A stretch of DNA of 64,000 bases from Cutibacterium granulosum (GCF_900186975.1 NZ_LT906441.1:1550001-1614000), one strand, 5' to 3'; positions 1-10,272 are shown, numbered from the stretch's first letter. Made by a program: numbers and translations. Notes: generated from the letters alone by a model not told the origin.

Positions 1-676
1 CCCCACCTGAGAGCTGCAGCAGATCGGCCCGAGCATCCTCGGCCAAGGTGTAACCGCCCCCGTCGGGGGTGCGCAGGCCGCGCTCGTCATTCAGGGCTCG
101 GTCGATGAGGCGGGAGATGTCCTCGGTGCTCAGGGGTTTCAGGGTGAGCAGCAGGGACCGGCTGAGCAACGGCGAGATGACCGAGAACGACGGGTTCTCG
201 GTGGTGGCGGCGATGAGGGTGACGATGCGGTTCTCCACTGCTGGCAGCAGGACGTCCTGCTGGGCCTTGGAGAACCGGTGCACCTCGTCGACGAAGAGCA
301 CGGTGGGCCGCCCGTTGACGAGTTCCCGGCGCGCAACGTCCAGCTCACGGCGCACGTCCTTGACGCCAGCCGTCACCGCGGAGATCTCGACGAACCGGCG
401 ATTGGTGGAGTGCGAGACCACCGAGGCGATCGTCGTCTTGCCGACCCCGGGTGGCCCCCACAGGAAGACACTCATCGCGGCCGTTCCCTCGGCCAGACGA
501 CGCAGTGGTGAGCCGGGGGTGAGCAGGTGCTGCTGACCGACGATCTCGTCCACCGTGCGGGGACGCAACCGCACTGCCAGCGGGGCATCGGGATTGACGG
601 CGTCCAGCGACCCTCCCGTGGTGGCGGGGGTCGGTTGGTCGCGCGGATCAGGGTTTCCGAAGAGGTCGGTGCTCAC
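1..676 (-). CDS. rarA: Replication-associated recombination protein A (RarA/MgsA), 3' part cut by window edge
   Basis: AAA+ ATPase of the RarA/MgsA/WRNIP1 clamp-loader-like family, acting at stalled replication forks. About 225 N-terminal residues are visible. They show the family entry motif RLRPRTVDEIVGQQHLL, a Walker A box GPPGVGKTT, a Walker B box LFVDEVHRF and a sensor-1-like segment IAATTENPSF. The start is GTG at 676, with AGGA nine bases upstream and a four-base GTGA overlap with the stop of the upstream phosphatase gene, so the two are probably translationally coupled. Location downstream of aspS is the usual actinobacterial arrangement. The C-terminal half lies beyond base 1. Confidence 0.93.
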   Translation of the reverse strand, partial: MSTDLFGNPDPRDQPTPATTGGSLDAVNPDAPLAVRLRPRTVDEIVGQQHLLTPGSPLRRLAEGTAAMSVFLWGPPGVGKTTIASVVSHSTNRRFVEISAVTAGVKDVRRELDVARRELVNGRPTVLFVDEVHRFSKAQQDVLLPAVENRIVTLIAATTENPSFSVISPLLSRSLLLTLKPLSTEDISRLIDRALNDERGLRTPDGGGYTLAEDARADLLQLSGG

Positions 677-1581
677 AGCTCGTGGTCCTGGGTCGTGGAT
701 TCGGCAGGGGGTTGCTGGCCGGTGGTGGGGACGCTCCCGGCGACAGGAACACGCCCACCGTCGCCCGGATGGCGAGCAGACGCACCGTCACGACTGCCCA
801 CCGTGGTGTGGGGGCTGGTGAGGGTTCGGCGCAGCTGCTCGTGATCGGCCGCGGTCCATCCGTGGGAACCCAGCAGGTCGAGAGCACCCTGCTGGCCGCC
901 GAGCAACTCGAGGAACCGGGCCATGACCTCTGGCGGTGTGGACTGGTCGGGGGTGTCATATGCCCCGTGGGTGGCAGCTCCTGCACTGGCAGCCTCCCCC
1001 AGTCGGGCAACGATCTGGCTCAGACGCTGCCCGCTGGCGGCGTAGTCGTCGATGATGTCCTGCTCGTCGGCACCCAGGGCGCACAGCAGCAACCCGATGA
1101 TCGTCCCGGTACGATCCTTTCCGGCCGCACAGTGGACCACGGTGGCACCTGGACTGGATGCGATGACGCGCAGGTGGTCGACGACGACCTCGGGGCTCCA
1201 GCGCAGGTAATTGAGATAGTGCTGGGCCAGCTCGTCGTTGCGATTGGCGGAGCCGATGGCATCCACCGAGGCCTTCCACGGCGGCACGTCACTGCTCGGA
1301 TCGGTCTCGGGGTACAGCGACCCGTGATGCACTCGCACTCGCGGGTCGTCCTCCAGAGGGCTCAGCCCGATGCGTTGGCACTCGTAGTTTGATCGTAGGT
1401 CGACGACGTCGACCACCCCGATCTGCTCGATGAGCACCGCGACGTCGTGGTCGGTGAGGAAGTTGAGGTTGTCGGAGCGCACCAGCCGATGCGGCGCGAT
1501 CCGATCCCCACCGGCCAACCGGGTGCCCACCAGGTCGCGCATGTTGAGGACGCCGTCGAGTTCGATCCAGGAGAATGCCAC
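673..1581 (-). CDS. Tyrosine-protein phosphatase (PTP-like, Y_phosphatase3 family)
   Basis: A 302-residue protein related to bacterial tyrosine/lipid phosphatases of the PtpB (MptpB) type. The P-loop VHCAAGKDRTG (about residues 150-160) holds the catalytic Cys and Arg of the CX5R signature. The N-terminus (ELDGVLNMRDL, then RSDNLNFLT and VVDLRS) matches the family. No signal peptide is seen, so it is cytoplasmic unless secreted by another route. The start is GTG at 1581. The last residues are low in complexity and the stop overlaps the rarA start by four bases. The physiological substrate cannot be told from sequence. Confidence 0.88.
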   Translation of the reverse strand: MAFSWIELDGVLNMRDLVGTRLAGGDRIAPHRLVRSDNLNFLTDHDVAVLIEQIGVVDVVDLRSNYECQRIGLSPLEDDPRVRVHHGSLYPETDPSSDVPPWKASVDAIGSANRNDELAQHYLNYLRWSPEVVVDHLRVIASSPGATVVHCAAGKDRTGTIIGLLLCALGADEQDIIDDYAASGQRLSQIVARLGEAASAGAATHGAYDTPDQSTPPEVMARFLELLGGQQGALDLLGSHGWTAADHEQLRRTLTSPHTTVGSRDGASARHPGDGGRVPVAGSVPTTGQQPPAESTTQDHEL

Positions 1582-1738
1582 GTCCCCACCCTAGCGAGGT
1601 CATGCAGTCGTGGCCCGCATCCGGTGACTCTGCTGGCAGAACACCGTGGGTGCGGGGCCGAACGGTCAGCCTCGTCGGGTCCGGCTGTCCCCATCGGGGA
1701 TGACACCGGGTGCGGACGTGCTCAACCCACGTCTGCGA

Positions 1739-3559
1739 TCACTTCGCGGACGCTGCGTCCTTCGCCTCGGCATCCTTCTTCTTGGCGGGTTTGGTATCCA
1801 CACCGGCCTCACGACGCTGCTGCGGGGTGATGGGGGCGGGAGCCTCGGTGAGCGGGTCGAAGCCGTTGCCCGTCTTGGGGAAGGCGATGACGTCGCGGAT
1901 GGAGTCGAATCCTCCCAGGAGCATGACCAGACGGTCCAGTCCGAAGGCGATGCCGCCGTGTGGCGGGGCGCCGAACTTGAAGGCGTCCAGCAGGAAGCCG
2001 AACTTCTCCTGGGCCTGCTCGGCGTTGATGCCCATGACCTTGAACACCCGTTCCTGGATGTCACGGCGGTGGATACGGATGGAGCCACCGCCGACCTCGT
2101 TGCCGTTGCAGACGAAGTCGTAGGCATAGGCCAAGGCCGATCCCGGATCGGTGTCGAAGGTGTCGATGCAGCCGGGGGTGGGGCTGGTGAAGGCGTGGTG
2201 CACCGCGGTCCATGCCCCGTCGCCGACGGCCACGTCGCCCGAGCTCTCGGCCTCCTTGGTCGACTTGAACAGTGGGGCGTCGACGACCCAGCAGAACGCC
2301 CAGTCACCCGGTTCGTAGAGGTGGCAGCGCTTGCCGATCTCCAGGCGGGCTGCGCCGAGCAGTTCCTGGGAGGCGGTACGGGCACCGGCGGCGAAGAAGA
2401 TCGCGTCTCCGGGGTTGGCCCCGACCTTCCGTGCGATTCCGGCCTTCTCGGCCTCGGAGATGTTCTTGGCGACCGGGCCACCCAGTGTGCCGTCCTCGGC
2501 CACCGTGATGTAGGCAAGACCCTTGGCGCCGCGGGTACGGGCCCACTCCTGCCAGGCGTCGAACTGACGACGTGGCTGGGAGGCACCGCCCGGCATGACG
2601 ACGGCACCGACGTAGGCCGCCTGGAACACCCGGAACGGGGTGTCGGCGAAGAACTCGGTGACCTCGGTGATCTCGTTGCCGAATCGTAGATCGGGCTTGT
2701 CGGAGCCGAAACGGTTCATGGCGTCGTGCCAGGTGATGCGCTGCAGCGGGGCCTGAATGTCCACTCCGATGAGCTTCCAGCACTCTCCCATGACCTCCTC
2801 GGCCAGGGCAATGACGTCGTCCTGCTCGACGAAGCTCATCTCAACGTCGAGCTGGGTGAACTCGGGCTGGCGATCGGCACGGAAATCCTCGTCACGGTAG
2901 CATCGCGCGATCTGGTAGTAACGCTCCATGCCGGAGACCATGAGCAGCTGCTTGAACAGCTGGGGGCTCTGTGGCAGGGCGTACCAGCTGCCCGGGGCCA
3001 GACGGGCCGGTACCAGGAAGTCACGAGCCCCCTCCGGGGTGGAGCGGGTGAGGGTCGGTGTCTCGATGTCGTAGAAGTCGTGGCGGTCCAGCACCTCGCG
3101 AATCTTGTGCGTCACCTTGGAGCGCAGCACCAGGGCCTCGTGCTGACGTGGACGACGCAGGTCGAGGTAACGATACTTGAGACGGGCGTCCTCACCGACG
3201 TTGATGTGCTCGTCGATCTGGAACGGCAGGGGTGCCGACGGGTTGAGCACCTCGAGGGTGGAGATGTTCACCTCGATCTCACCCGACGGCAGGTTCGGGT
3301 TCGCATTGCCCTCCGGACGTGCCTCGACGACGCCGGTGACGCGGATGCAGAACTCGTTGCGCAGGTCATGGGCACCTGAGGAGTCGAGGATCTCGTCGCG
3401 GATGACGACCTGGGCAAGCCCCGAGGCGTCACGCAGGTCGATGAAGGCCACGCCGCCATGGTCGCGTCGATGACCGACCCATCCGGCGAGAGTCACCTCC
3501 TCGCCGATGTCGCTGGCGCGCAGGCTTCCGGCGTCGTGGGTTCGCAGCACGGGATTCAT
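1739..3559 (-). CDS. aspS: Aspartyl-tRNA synthetase, probably non-discriminating
   Basis: Class IIb synthetase of 606 residues with an N-terminal OB anticodon-binding domain, catalytic core ([27 protein letters not shown] as motif 3) and the bacterial GAD insertion. I place the start at ATG 3559, giving [14 protein letters not shown] as in other bacterial AspRS; an upstream in-frame ATG at 3586 lacks family similarity. The OB domain has RRDHGG and ARPEGNAN, i.e. His and Gly at the two positions that in discriminating enzymes are typically Leu and Lys. From studies of Pseudomonas AspRS, His/Gly marks enzymes that also charge tRNA(Asn). GatCAB in the same window fits. A Lys/Ala-rich tail ends the protein. 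Confidence 0.96.
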   Translation of the reverse strand: MNPVLRTHDAGSLRASDIGEEVTLAGWVGHRRDHGGVAFIDLRDASGLAQVVIRDEILDSSGAHDLRNEFCIRVTGVVEARPEGNANPNLPSGEIEVNISTLEVLNPSAPLPFQIDEHINVGEDARLKYRYLDLRRPRQHEALVLRSKVTHKIREVLDRHDFYDIETPTLTRSTPEGARDFLVPARLAPGSWYALPQSPQLFKQLLMVSGMERYYQIARCYRDEDFRADRQPEFTQLDVEMSFVEQDDVIALAEEVMGECWKLIGVDIQAPLQRITWHDAMNRFGSDKPDLRFGNEITEVTEFFADTPFRVFQAAYVGAVVMPGGASQPRRQFDAWQEWARTRGAKGLAYITVAEDGTLGGPVAKNISEAEKAGIARKVGANPGDAIFFAAGARTASQELLGAARLEIGKRCHLYEPGDWAFCWVVDAPLFKSTKEAESSGDVAVGDGAWTAVHHAFTSPTPGCIDTFDTDPGSALAYAYDFVCNGNEVGGGSIRIHRRDIQERVFKVMGINAEQAQEKFGFLLDAFKFGAPPHGGIAFGLDRLVMLLGGFDSIRDVIAFPKTGNGFDPLTEAPAPITPQQRREAGVDTKPAKKKDAEAKDAASAK

Positions 3560-3678
3560 CCTTCCATTGTGTGGTGGGCCATGCATAGACGGTGCAGACC
3601 AGGCACCACACTATCCCCCACGCCACCGCACCGCATCACGGGAGTTCACGTGGTGTGGGGAATGAGCGTCGCGTACTC

Positions 3679-4752
3679 TCAGTCGGCCGAGATCTCCGGG
3701 AACCAGTCGCTGATCTGGTTGGCGATGGCCTCATTGCCGCCGGAACGGCGATGGTGCCCGAGGATCCATTCGCTGATCGGTCCACCAGCCGACTCATCGA
3801 TCTTCGCCCGGGCCGCCTTGGGATCGGTGAGCACCTCCTCGAGCAGGGCGACGGCATGACGCGAGTTGTCGTAGAGATAGGGGTAGGTCTCCGGGACGAT
3901 GTCGCTGCTCCACTTGGCGCGCGGCAGCACGCCGACGACGCCGGCCAGCAGTGCCTCCATGTACTCGAACCCGTATGCCTCGTCCTTCGCGGTGGCCAGG
4001 AAGGCCGTCGTACGTGCCAACGCCTCCCAGTACTCCTCGCGCTCGCCGAAGAGCGGACCGACCTGGGCCCAGGTCGGTGAGCTCATCTTCATGGCGAGGA
4101 CGCTGGCCAGGTCACGCTGTCCCAGCCGGGCCTCCATCTGCAGCGGCATGTGCTCGGCGACCTCGGAGACGATGTCGAGGAAGACCTTGGGCTGCTTGTT
4201 GTCGTTGAGGTGGATCGACGGGTAAAGGACGGTCGGGACCTCCGGATCCACGTGCTCGCGCAGGAGGTCGTCACGGATACCGGGCTGCACCCAGGCGACA
4301 CGGCACTGGTGGGCCAGCGGTGGGATCATCCATCGCCGTGCCAGTTCGACGACCTCACCAGCCGTGCGCTCCCCCGCGCACAGGGTGGGGAAGAGCGCGT
4401 ACGACATACCCATCGCTGCGAAGTTCACCTTGTGGTGGTAGTGCGACGGCGGCAGCCACTGGAAGTTCATGATCTTGGGTTCGAGTCCCTCGCGGTGCAT
4501 CACCTGGAAGGCGCCGACCGAGTCGATGACGTCGAGATTGATGAGCAGGGTCGACTTGACGTCGAGATTGTCCAGGGTACGCAGTCGGAAGTCCGGGCAG
4601 TCCTTGTTCTCGTGTCCCACGATGACGGCATGGGGGTACATCTTCATCAGTCGTTCGACGATGTTGGATCCCGAACCATGCTTGGTCAGTTGTCCGTCAT
4701 CGCCGACAATCGGCGCGTCATCGAGGAAGCCGAGTTTGATGGCAATCGTCAT
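3679..4752 (-). CDS. GT-B fold glycosyltransferase-like protein
   Basis: A 357-residue soluble protein. Near the C-terminus, YGFEYMEALLAGVVGVLP resembles the E-x7-E nucleotide-sugar binding region of GT-B glycosyltransferases (GT4-like). The N-terminal half has no recognised motif but contains LPPSHYHHKVNFAAMGMSY. Start chosen at ATG 4752, which has GGGAG eight bases upstream; a GTG five codons earlier lacks a better site. It stands alone between aspS and a TetR gene on the same strand. Acceptor and donor are unknown, and a non-enzymatic role cannot be excluded. Confidence 0.6.
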   Translation of the reverse strand: MTIAIKLGFLDDAPIVGDDGQLTKHGSGSNIVERLMKMYPHAVIVGHENKDCPDFRLRTLDNLDVKSTLLINLDVIDSVGAFQVMHREGLEPKIMNFQWLPPSHYHHKVNFAAMGMSYALFPTLCAGERTAGEVVELARRWMIPPLAHQCRVAWVQPGIRDDLLREHVDPEVPTVLYPSIHLNDNKQPKVFLDIVSEVAEHMPLQMEARLGQRDLASVLAMKMSSPTWAQVGPLFGEREEYWEALARTTAFLATAKDEAYGFEYMEALLAGVVGVLPRAKWSSDIVPETYPYLYDNSRHAVALLEEVLTDPKAARAKIDESAGGPISEWILGHHRRSGGNEAIANQISDWFPEISAD

Positions 4753-4830
4753 TTGGAACTCTCCCACATGTGTCTTCAGGTGTGCAGCGGTGCGTCCTGT
4801 CGGTCTTTGGCACCCCAGCCTAGTCCGGAT

Positions 4831-5583
4831 TCATGGGGTGCGGCCACGGGGCACGGTGTTTGCCGGGCCGGGGTTGTCCTTCCAGACGTCGTCGATCGGG
4901 GCCGATGAGGGGAGCGATCCGGTGAGAATCGTCTGGAGGGTTGGGGCCTCCCGGGCGATGAGTTCGTCGTCAGGCAGGTGGCGCAGGGCGTCGAGTCCCA
5001 CAATGGTGCGGGTGATGAAGATTCCCAGCAGATGGGTGACCGCCAGGGCGGCTCGCACCTCGGCCTCCTGCTCGTCGAAACGCGTACCCAGCAGATGGGC
5101 AACCGGTTCGACGATCATGTGCTGGTAGAAGTCGTGCAGATTGTGGAACGCATCGGGTTCCTGCAGCAGTGCCTGGGTCATGCCCTGCATCGAGTTTCCT
5201 GCTGTCCGGTCGTCCTGATCCGCCGTGCCCTGCCCGGGCCAGGCGGTGAGGAAGGAACGTACCAGTGTCTCCCCCAGCTCGTCGATGCTCGACGACGCAC
5301 AGGCCTCGGCAATGATGCGATGCGGACCGCTGGGCAGCGAGATCGTCTGCAGGTAGAGCTCCTGCTTGGTGCCGAAGTAGTAGCTCACCAACGAGGTGTC
5401 CACCCCGGCCGTGCGGGCGATGGCTCGCATGCTCACCGACTGGTAGTCCATCTGCTGAAAGAGGCTGCGTGCCGCGGTGAGGATTGCCGAGCGTGCCGCT
5501 CCAGCATCGGTGCGGGGGCCTCGTCGTGGCCCAGCTGGCAGATGATCCGACGTGCCAGTGCTGCGAGCAGATGCCGATGACAT
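4831..5583 (-). CDS. TetR-family transcriptional regulator
   Basis: About 250 residues with an N-terminal TetR helix-turn-helix: SAILTAARSLF, then MRAIARTAGVDTSLVSYYFG followed by TKQELY, the classic helix 2-3 and tyrosine signature. The C-terminal ligand domain is not diagnostic. Start taken at ATG 5583, where an AGGGG lies very close upstream; an upstream in-frame start at 5631 would add a Ser/Arg-rich leader. It is divergent from the activase gene at 5669, with 85 bases between, so control of that gene and itself is the simplest hypothesis. No convincing long palindrome is visible in the spacer. Confidence 0.88.
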   Translation of the reverse strand: MSSASARSTGTSDHLPAGPRRGPRTDAGAARSAILTAARSLFQQMDYQSVSMRAIARTAGVDTSLVSYYFGTKQELYLQTISLPSGPHRIIAEACASSSIDELGETLVRSFLTAWPGQGTADQDDRTAGNSMQGMTQALLQEPDAFHNLHDFYQHMIVEPVAHLLGTRFDEQEAEVRAALAVTHLLGIFITRTIVGLDALRHLPDDELIAREAPTLQTILTGSLPSSAPIDDVWKDNPGPANTVPRGRTP

Positions 5584-5668
5584 ACCCCTCAGCCTAATCT
5601 CGGATTTTTCTCGCCGGGATTCGGTGTGCAATTGTGCAGATCAATTTCCATGGTGTTGAAATGGACAC

Positions 5669-8600
5669 ATGGACGCACAGGTCATGCGGATGGGGCTCGA
5701 CGTCGGTTCGACGACGATCAAGGCTGTGGTTTTCGACGGCGATCCGGGCGCGGACGCCCCGATCCTCTTCGAGGACTATCGCCGACATCGAGCTGACATC
5801 ACCGGTGCGCTTGCCAGCCTGCTCGCCGATGCCGCCGAGGCCCTGCCCGCACGCCGCGTCATCGCATCGGTGACGGGATCGGCCGGACTGGGCACTGCCG
5901 ATGCCCTAGGAATCCCGTTCATCCAGGAGGTCATGGCCGAGACCGCTGCGGTGCAGCACTGGAACCCCGATGCCGACGTCCTGCTGGAACTCGGTGGTGA
6001 GGACGCCAAGATCACCTACCTCAAACCGGTACCGGAACAGCGCATGAACGGCTCGTGCGCCGGCGGAACCGGTGCGTTCATCGACCAGATGGCCACCCTG
6101 CTGCACACCGACGCCCCAGGGCTCAACGAACTGGCGATGAACGCGTCGATGACGTACCCCATCGCCTCGCGATGTGGCGTGTTCGCCAAGTCGGACCTGC
6201 AACCGCTCATCAACGACGGTGCCCAGCACGAGGATCTTGCCGCCTCGGTCATGCAGGCGGTGGCCACCCAGTGCATCGCAGGTCTGGCCTGCGGCCGTCC
6301 GATCCGGGGACAGGTCGTCTTCCTCGGTGGCCCGCTGCACTTCATGCCGAGTCTGCGACATGCCTTCGCCACGATCCTCGACGGCAAGGTCGACGAGTTC
6401 GTCACCCCGGAGCGTGCCCAGCTCTACGTCGCCATGGGAGCGGCTCTCACCGCGCACGGCACCTCCATCGGGATAGACGAGCTGGCACGGGTCGCCCGAC
6501 ACAGCCGGGCCGCCACCGGCGTCAACCAGTCCATGCCCCCGCTCTTCCATGACGAGGAGGAACTGGCGTCCTTCCGCGCCCGACATGCTCGCGCAAAGTT
6601 GCCACGCATCCCCATCGGCCACGCCAAGGGAGAACTCTTCCTGGGGGTGGACGCCGGCTCGACGACGATCAAATCCGTCGTGCTGGACGACTCCCTCAAC
6701 ATCGTCGCGAGCTCCTACGCCTCCAACGAGGGCGATCCGGTCAATGCCGCGGTGCGGATCCTCGCCGACCTGTACGACGAACTGCCCACCGGGGCCGTCA
6801 TCGCTCGAACCTGCACCACCGGGTACGGGGAGGGACTCGTCAAGGCAGCCCTGGGCGCCGACGATGGTGAGGTCGAGACGATGGCCCACTACCGCGCTGC
6901 GGCCCACCTGTGCCCCGGGGTGACCTCGATCATCGACATCGGTGGTCAGGACATGAAATACCTGCGCGTCGTCGACGGGGTCATCGACTCCATCAGCGTC
7001 AACGAGGCCTGCTCATCGGGGTGTGGCTCCTTCCTGCAGACCTTTGCCGCCGGTATGGACACCGACATCCGCAGTTTCGCCGCGATGAGCCTGGACGCCG
7101 AGCACCCGGTCGATCTGGGCAGTCGCTGCACCGTGTTCATGAACTCCTCGGTCAAGCAGGCGCAGAAGGAGGGGGCCTCCCCCGCCGACATTGCCGCCGG
7201 ATTGAGCTACTCCGTGGTGCGCAATGCGCTGTACAAGGTCATCAAGCTCACCGATCCGGCCCAGCTCGGCGACAAGGTCGTCGTGCAGGGGGGCACCTTC
7301 CTCAACGACGCCGTGCTGCGTGCCTTCGAACTGCTCACCGGACGGGAGGTGGTTCGTCCCTCCGAGGCCGGTCTCATGGGTGCCTACGGAGCTGCCCTCA
7401 CGGCACGTGCCCGGTTCCACGCCGGGGAACCGGCCGGTGTGGGGTTGCGAGACCGTGGCGAGCTCGACGGTTTCGCCGTGGAGACCCACCGCGACGACTG
7501 CATGCTGTGCCAGAATCACTGCCAGCGCACCATCTCCACCTTCTCCGACGGTCGCGTCTTCGTGTCGGGGAACCGCTGCGAACGTGGCGCCCAGGTGGAC
7601 AATCGCAAACTCAAGCGAGCCCCCAAGTCGGAGCTGCCCAACCTCTTCGAGGCCAAGTACAAGCGGCTGTTCTCCTATCGCCGACTCACTGCCAAGAAGG
7701 CGTACCGTGGCGACATGGGCATCGCCCGTTCGCTCAACATGTACGAGAACTACCCGTTCTGGTTCACGGTGCTCTCCACGCTGGGCTATCGGGTGATGAT
7801 CTCGGGGCGGTCCAGCCATGAGATGTTCGACAAGGGCATGGAGTCGATCGCCTCGGAGAACATCTGCTACCCCGCCAAGCTCTCCAATGGCCACATCGAG
7901 GACCTCGTGCAACGCGGCGTCAAGCGGGTCTTCGACCCATGCATCCGCTTCGAGCGGGTCTCGGTGGAGCAGGCCGATGCGCATTTCAACTGCCCGGTGG
8001 TCGCCTCCTACCCCGAGGTCATCCGGGCCAATGTCGACTCCCTGCGTGAGCAAGGTGTCGAGCTCATCTCGCCGTTCCTGTCCCTGGCCAATGAGGACAA
8101 GCTCGCCGAGCGTCTCACCGAGATCTTCGCCTCCGACGGTGTCACCCTGGAGGAGGCCCGGCGCGCCGTTGCCGCTGGAACCGCCGAGGACGAGGCCTTC
8201 CACGCAGACATTCGACGGATGGGTGAGGAGGCGCTGGAGTACATGCGCGTCCACGACGTGCCCGGCGTCGTGCTGGCCGGACGCCCCTACCACGTCGATC
8301 CCGAGATCCATCACGGCATCCCCGAGATGGTCAACTCCTTGGGCATGGCGGTGCTCACCGAGGACTCGGTGGCCCATCTGGGAGCCGATCTGCTGGAACG
8401 TCCACTGCGGGTGCGTGACCAGTGGATGTTCCACTCCCGGCTCTACCAGGCGGCGGCATTCGTGCGCAGCCAGGGCAACCTGGAACTCGTCCAGCTCAAC
8501 TCGTTCGGTTGTGGGCTGGACGCCATCACCACCGATCAGGTACGGGAGATCCTCGCTGCCCGCGACCGCATCTACACGACGTTGAAGATCGACGAGGTCT

Positions 8601-10147
8601 CCAACCTCGGCGCGGCACGCATCCGGGTGCGTTCCCTGCAGGCCGCTGCCAAGGAGCGGGCCAGTCAGGAGGATCGTCCGGTTGTGAACCATCAGGTGTC
8701 GGCCTCCCCGGTCCGGTTCACCAAGCAGATGCGCAAGACCCACACCATCCTCGTCCCCCAGCTGGCCACCTACCAGACGGCCATCGCCGAGGCGGCGTTG
8801 CGTTCGTGCGGCTACCGGGTCGAGGTGCTCAAGGTGGCGTCCCACGACGACATCGAACGGGGGCTGGCCGTGGTCAACAATGATGCCTGTTTCCCCGCCA
8901 TCGTCGTCATCGGGCAGCTCGTCTCGGCGTTGAAGTCTGGCAGGTACGACCTGGACCACGTCTCGCTGTTCCTCACCCAGACCGGCGGCATGTGTCGGGC
9001 GACGAACTACATCGCCCTGCTGCGCAAGGCCCTCAAGGATGCCGGATTCGGGCAGATCCCCGTCATCGCGGCAAGCCTGCAGGGTCTGGAGGACAACCCC
9101 GGGTTCAAGCTCACCGGTCCGCTCGTCCATCGCATGGCCCAGGCCGTCACCCTGGGCGACCTCATCCAGCGTGTCCACCTGCGCACTCGCCCCTACGAGG
9201 CCGTGCCCGGTTCAGCCGACGAGCTCATGCAACGGTGGCAGACGATCTGTCGGGAGCACTTCGAGGACGGAGGCACCTCCCCCACCTGGGGACGACGTAC
9301 CAGCTACTCCGCACTGGTGCGCGGCATCGTCGACGCCTTCGAGGCCCTGCCGTTGCGTGACGAGCCACGCAAACCGCGAGTGGGGGTGTTGGGTGAGATC
9401 CTCGTGCAGTTCCATCCCGATGCCAACAATCACATCGTCGAGGTCATCGAGTCCGAGGGGTGCGAGGCCGTTCTGCCCGGGCTCATGTGGTTCGTGCACA
9501 ACGCCCTCACCAGTGGCGACTACAACTGGAAGACGTTTGGCACCGAGAAGTGGAAGCGCTTCCTCAAGAAGGGGTTCCTGGCCGTGCTCCAGCAGTACCA
9601 GAAGCCGGTGGACGCCGCCCTGGGCACCTCCCAACGTTTCGAGGTGCCCACCCACATCTCGCGAATCGTCGAGGAGGCGCAGCAGATCGTCCAGTTGGGC
9701 AACCAGTCCGGAGAGGGCTGGTACCTCGTGGGCGAGATGATCGACATGATCGAGGAGGGGGTGCCCAACATCTGCGTGGTGCAGCCATTTGCCTGCCTGC
9801 CCAACCACGTCACGGGGCGCGGCATCTTCCGTGAGATCCGTCGGCAGTACCCACACGCCAACGTCGCCTCCATCGACTACGATCCCGGTGCCTCACAGGT
9901 GAACCAGCTCAACCGCATCAAGCTCATGGCTGCCACGGCACGGGACCGGCATGAGGAGCTCACGAACGTCGAGCAGGGTGCGCCGATCCGTGGGGAGCAC
10001 GTCGCTGGTGGCGGCTCGGCCACGAATGGTCCAGGCGCAGCCTCAGGTACGCAAGGTGGGGATCAGGATGGTTCCGAGCATGCCGGTATGGCTGGGGCCG
10101 TTGATCTCAAGGACGCCCGTGGTGCCGTCTCACTCGGTGTCATGTGA
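5669..10147 (+). CDS. Double-ASKHA acyl-CoA dehydratase activase homologue (giant BcrAD/BadFG-type protein)
   Basis: A 1492-residue fusion. The first ASKHA ATPase domain (about residues 8-270) begins GLDVGSTTIKAVVFDG and holds NGSCAGGTGAF with Cys130 and ASRCGVF with Cys169. A second ASKHA domain (about 325-590) begins FLGVDAGSTTIKSVV and holds NEACSSGCGSF (Cys448, Cys452) and GSRCTVF (Cys487). A Cys-rich linker DDCMLCQNHC follows at about 609-618. Then come a DUF2229-like region (SENICYPAKLSNGH) and a part resembling dehydratase D components (TQTGGMCRATNYIALL at about 1105-1120). In 2-hydroxyglutaryl-CoA dehydratase, activases donate electrons from a [4Fe-4S] cluster using ATP. The substrate here is unknown. 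An alternative start is ATG 5684. Confidence 0.9.
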   Translation: MDAQVMRMGLDVGSTTIKAVVFDGDPGADAPILFEDYRRHRADITGALASLLADAAEALPARRVIASVTGSAGLGTADALGIPFIQEVMAETAAVQHWNPDADVLLELGGEDAKITYLKPVPEQRMNGSCAGGTGAFIDQMATLLHTDAPGLNELAMNASMTYPIASRCGVFAKSDLQPLINDGAQHEDLAASVMQAVATQCIAGLACGRPIRGQVVFLGGPLHFMPSLRHAFATILDGKVDEFVTPERAQLYVAMGAALTAHGTSIGIDELARVARHSRAATGVNQSMPPLFHDEEELASFRARHARAKLPRIPIGHAKGELFLGVDAGSTTIKSVVLDDSLNIVASSYASNEGDPVNAAVRILADLYDELPTGAVIARTCTTGYGEGLVKAALGADDGEVETMAHYRAAAHLCPGVTSIIDIGGQDMKYLRVVDGVIDSISVNEACSSGCGSFLQTFAAGMDTDIRSFAAMSLDAEHPVDLGSRCTVFMNSSVKQAQKEGASPADIAAGLSYSVVRNALYKVIKLTDPAQLGDKVVVQGGTFLNDAVLRAFELLTGREVVRPSEAGLMGAYGAALTARARFHAGEPAGVGLRDRGELDGFAVETHRDDCMLCQNHCQRTISTFSDGRVFVSGNRCERGAQVDNRKLKRAPKSELPNLFEAKYKRLFSYRRLTAKKAYRGDMGIARSLNMYENYPFWFTVLSTLGYRVMISGRSSHEMFDKGMESIASENICYPAKLSNGHIEDLVQRGVKRVFDPCIRFERVSVEQADAHFNCPVVASYPEVIRANVDSLREQGVELISPFLSLANEDKLAERLTEIFASDGVTLEEARRAVAAGTAEDEAFHADIRRMGEEALEYMRVHDVPGVVLAGRPYHVDPEIHHGIPEMVNSLGMAVLTEDSVAHLGADLLERPLRVRDQWMFHSRLYQAAAFVRSQGNLELVQLNSFGCGLDAITTDQVREILAARDRIYTTLKIDEVSNLGAARIRVRSLQAAAKERASQEDRPVVNHQVSASPVRFTKQMRKTHTILVPQLATYQTAIAEAALRSCGYRVEVLKVASHDDIERGLAVVNNDACFPAIVVIGQLVSALKSGRYDLDHVSLFLTQTGGMCRATNYIALLRKALKDAGFGQIPVIAASLQGLEDNPGFKLTGPLVHRMAQAVTLGDLIQRVHLRTRPYEAVPGSADELMQRWQTICREHFEDGGTSPTWGRRTSYSALVRGIVDAFEALPLRDEPRKPRVGVLGEILVQFHPDANNHIVEVIESEGCEAVLPGLMWFVHNALTSGDYNWKTFGTEKWKRFLKKGFLAVLQQYQKPVDAALGTSQRFEVPTHISRIVEEAQQIVQLGNQSGEGWYLVGEMIDMIEEGVPNICVVQPFACLPNHVTGRGIFREIRRQYPHANVASIDYDPGASQVNQLNRIKLMAATARDRHEELTNVEQGAPIRGEHVAGGGSATNGPGAASGTQGGDQDGSEHAGMAGAVDLKDARGAVSLGVM

Positions 10148-10247
10148 GGTGACGGCGGCCCAAGCCCTGCCCTGCTTCTAGTCGCCCAGCACCCATCGGC
10201 GCATCCCCCCGCCCACCGGGCGCGGCTCGACATCCACCGATGACCGA

Positions 10248-10272
10248 GGCCGGGACCCGCTGGGCCCCGGCC
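10248..10272. terminator. Hairpin between convergent activase gene and hisS
   Basis: Inverted repeat of seven bases, GGCCGGG (10248-10254) against CCCGGCC (10266-10272), in the spacer between two convergent genes. There is no clear T run, so it would be an actinobacterial I-shaped hairpin terminator. The rest of the spacer has a 15-bp direct repeat (10301-10315 and 10337-10351), the second copy reaching into the hisS stop. Confidence 0.45.

Noticed and set aside
6946-9178. Long minus-strand frame (721 codons) inside the activase gene
   Set aside because: Shadow of a high-GC coding strand; the plus-strand protein has clear domains throughout.
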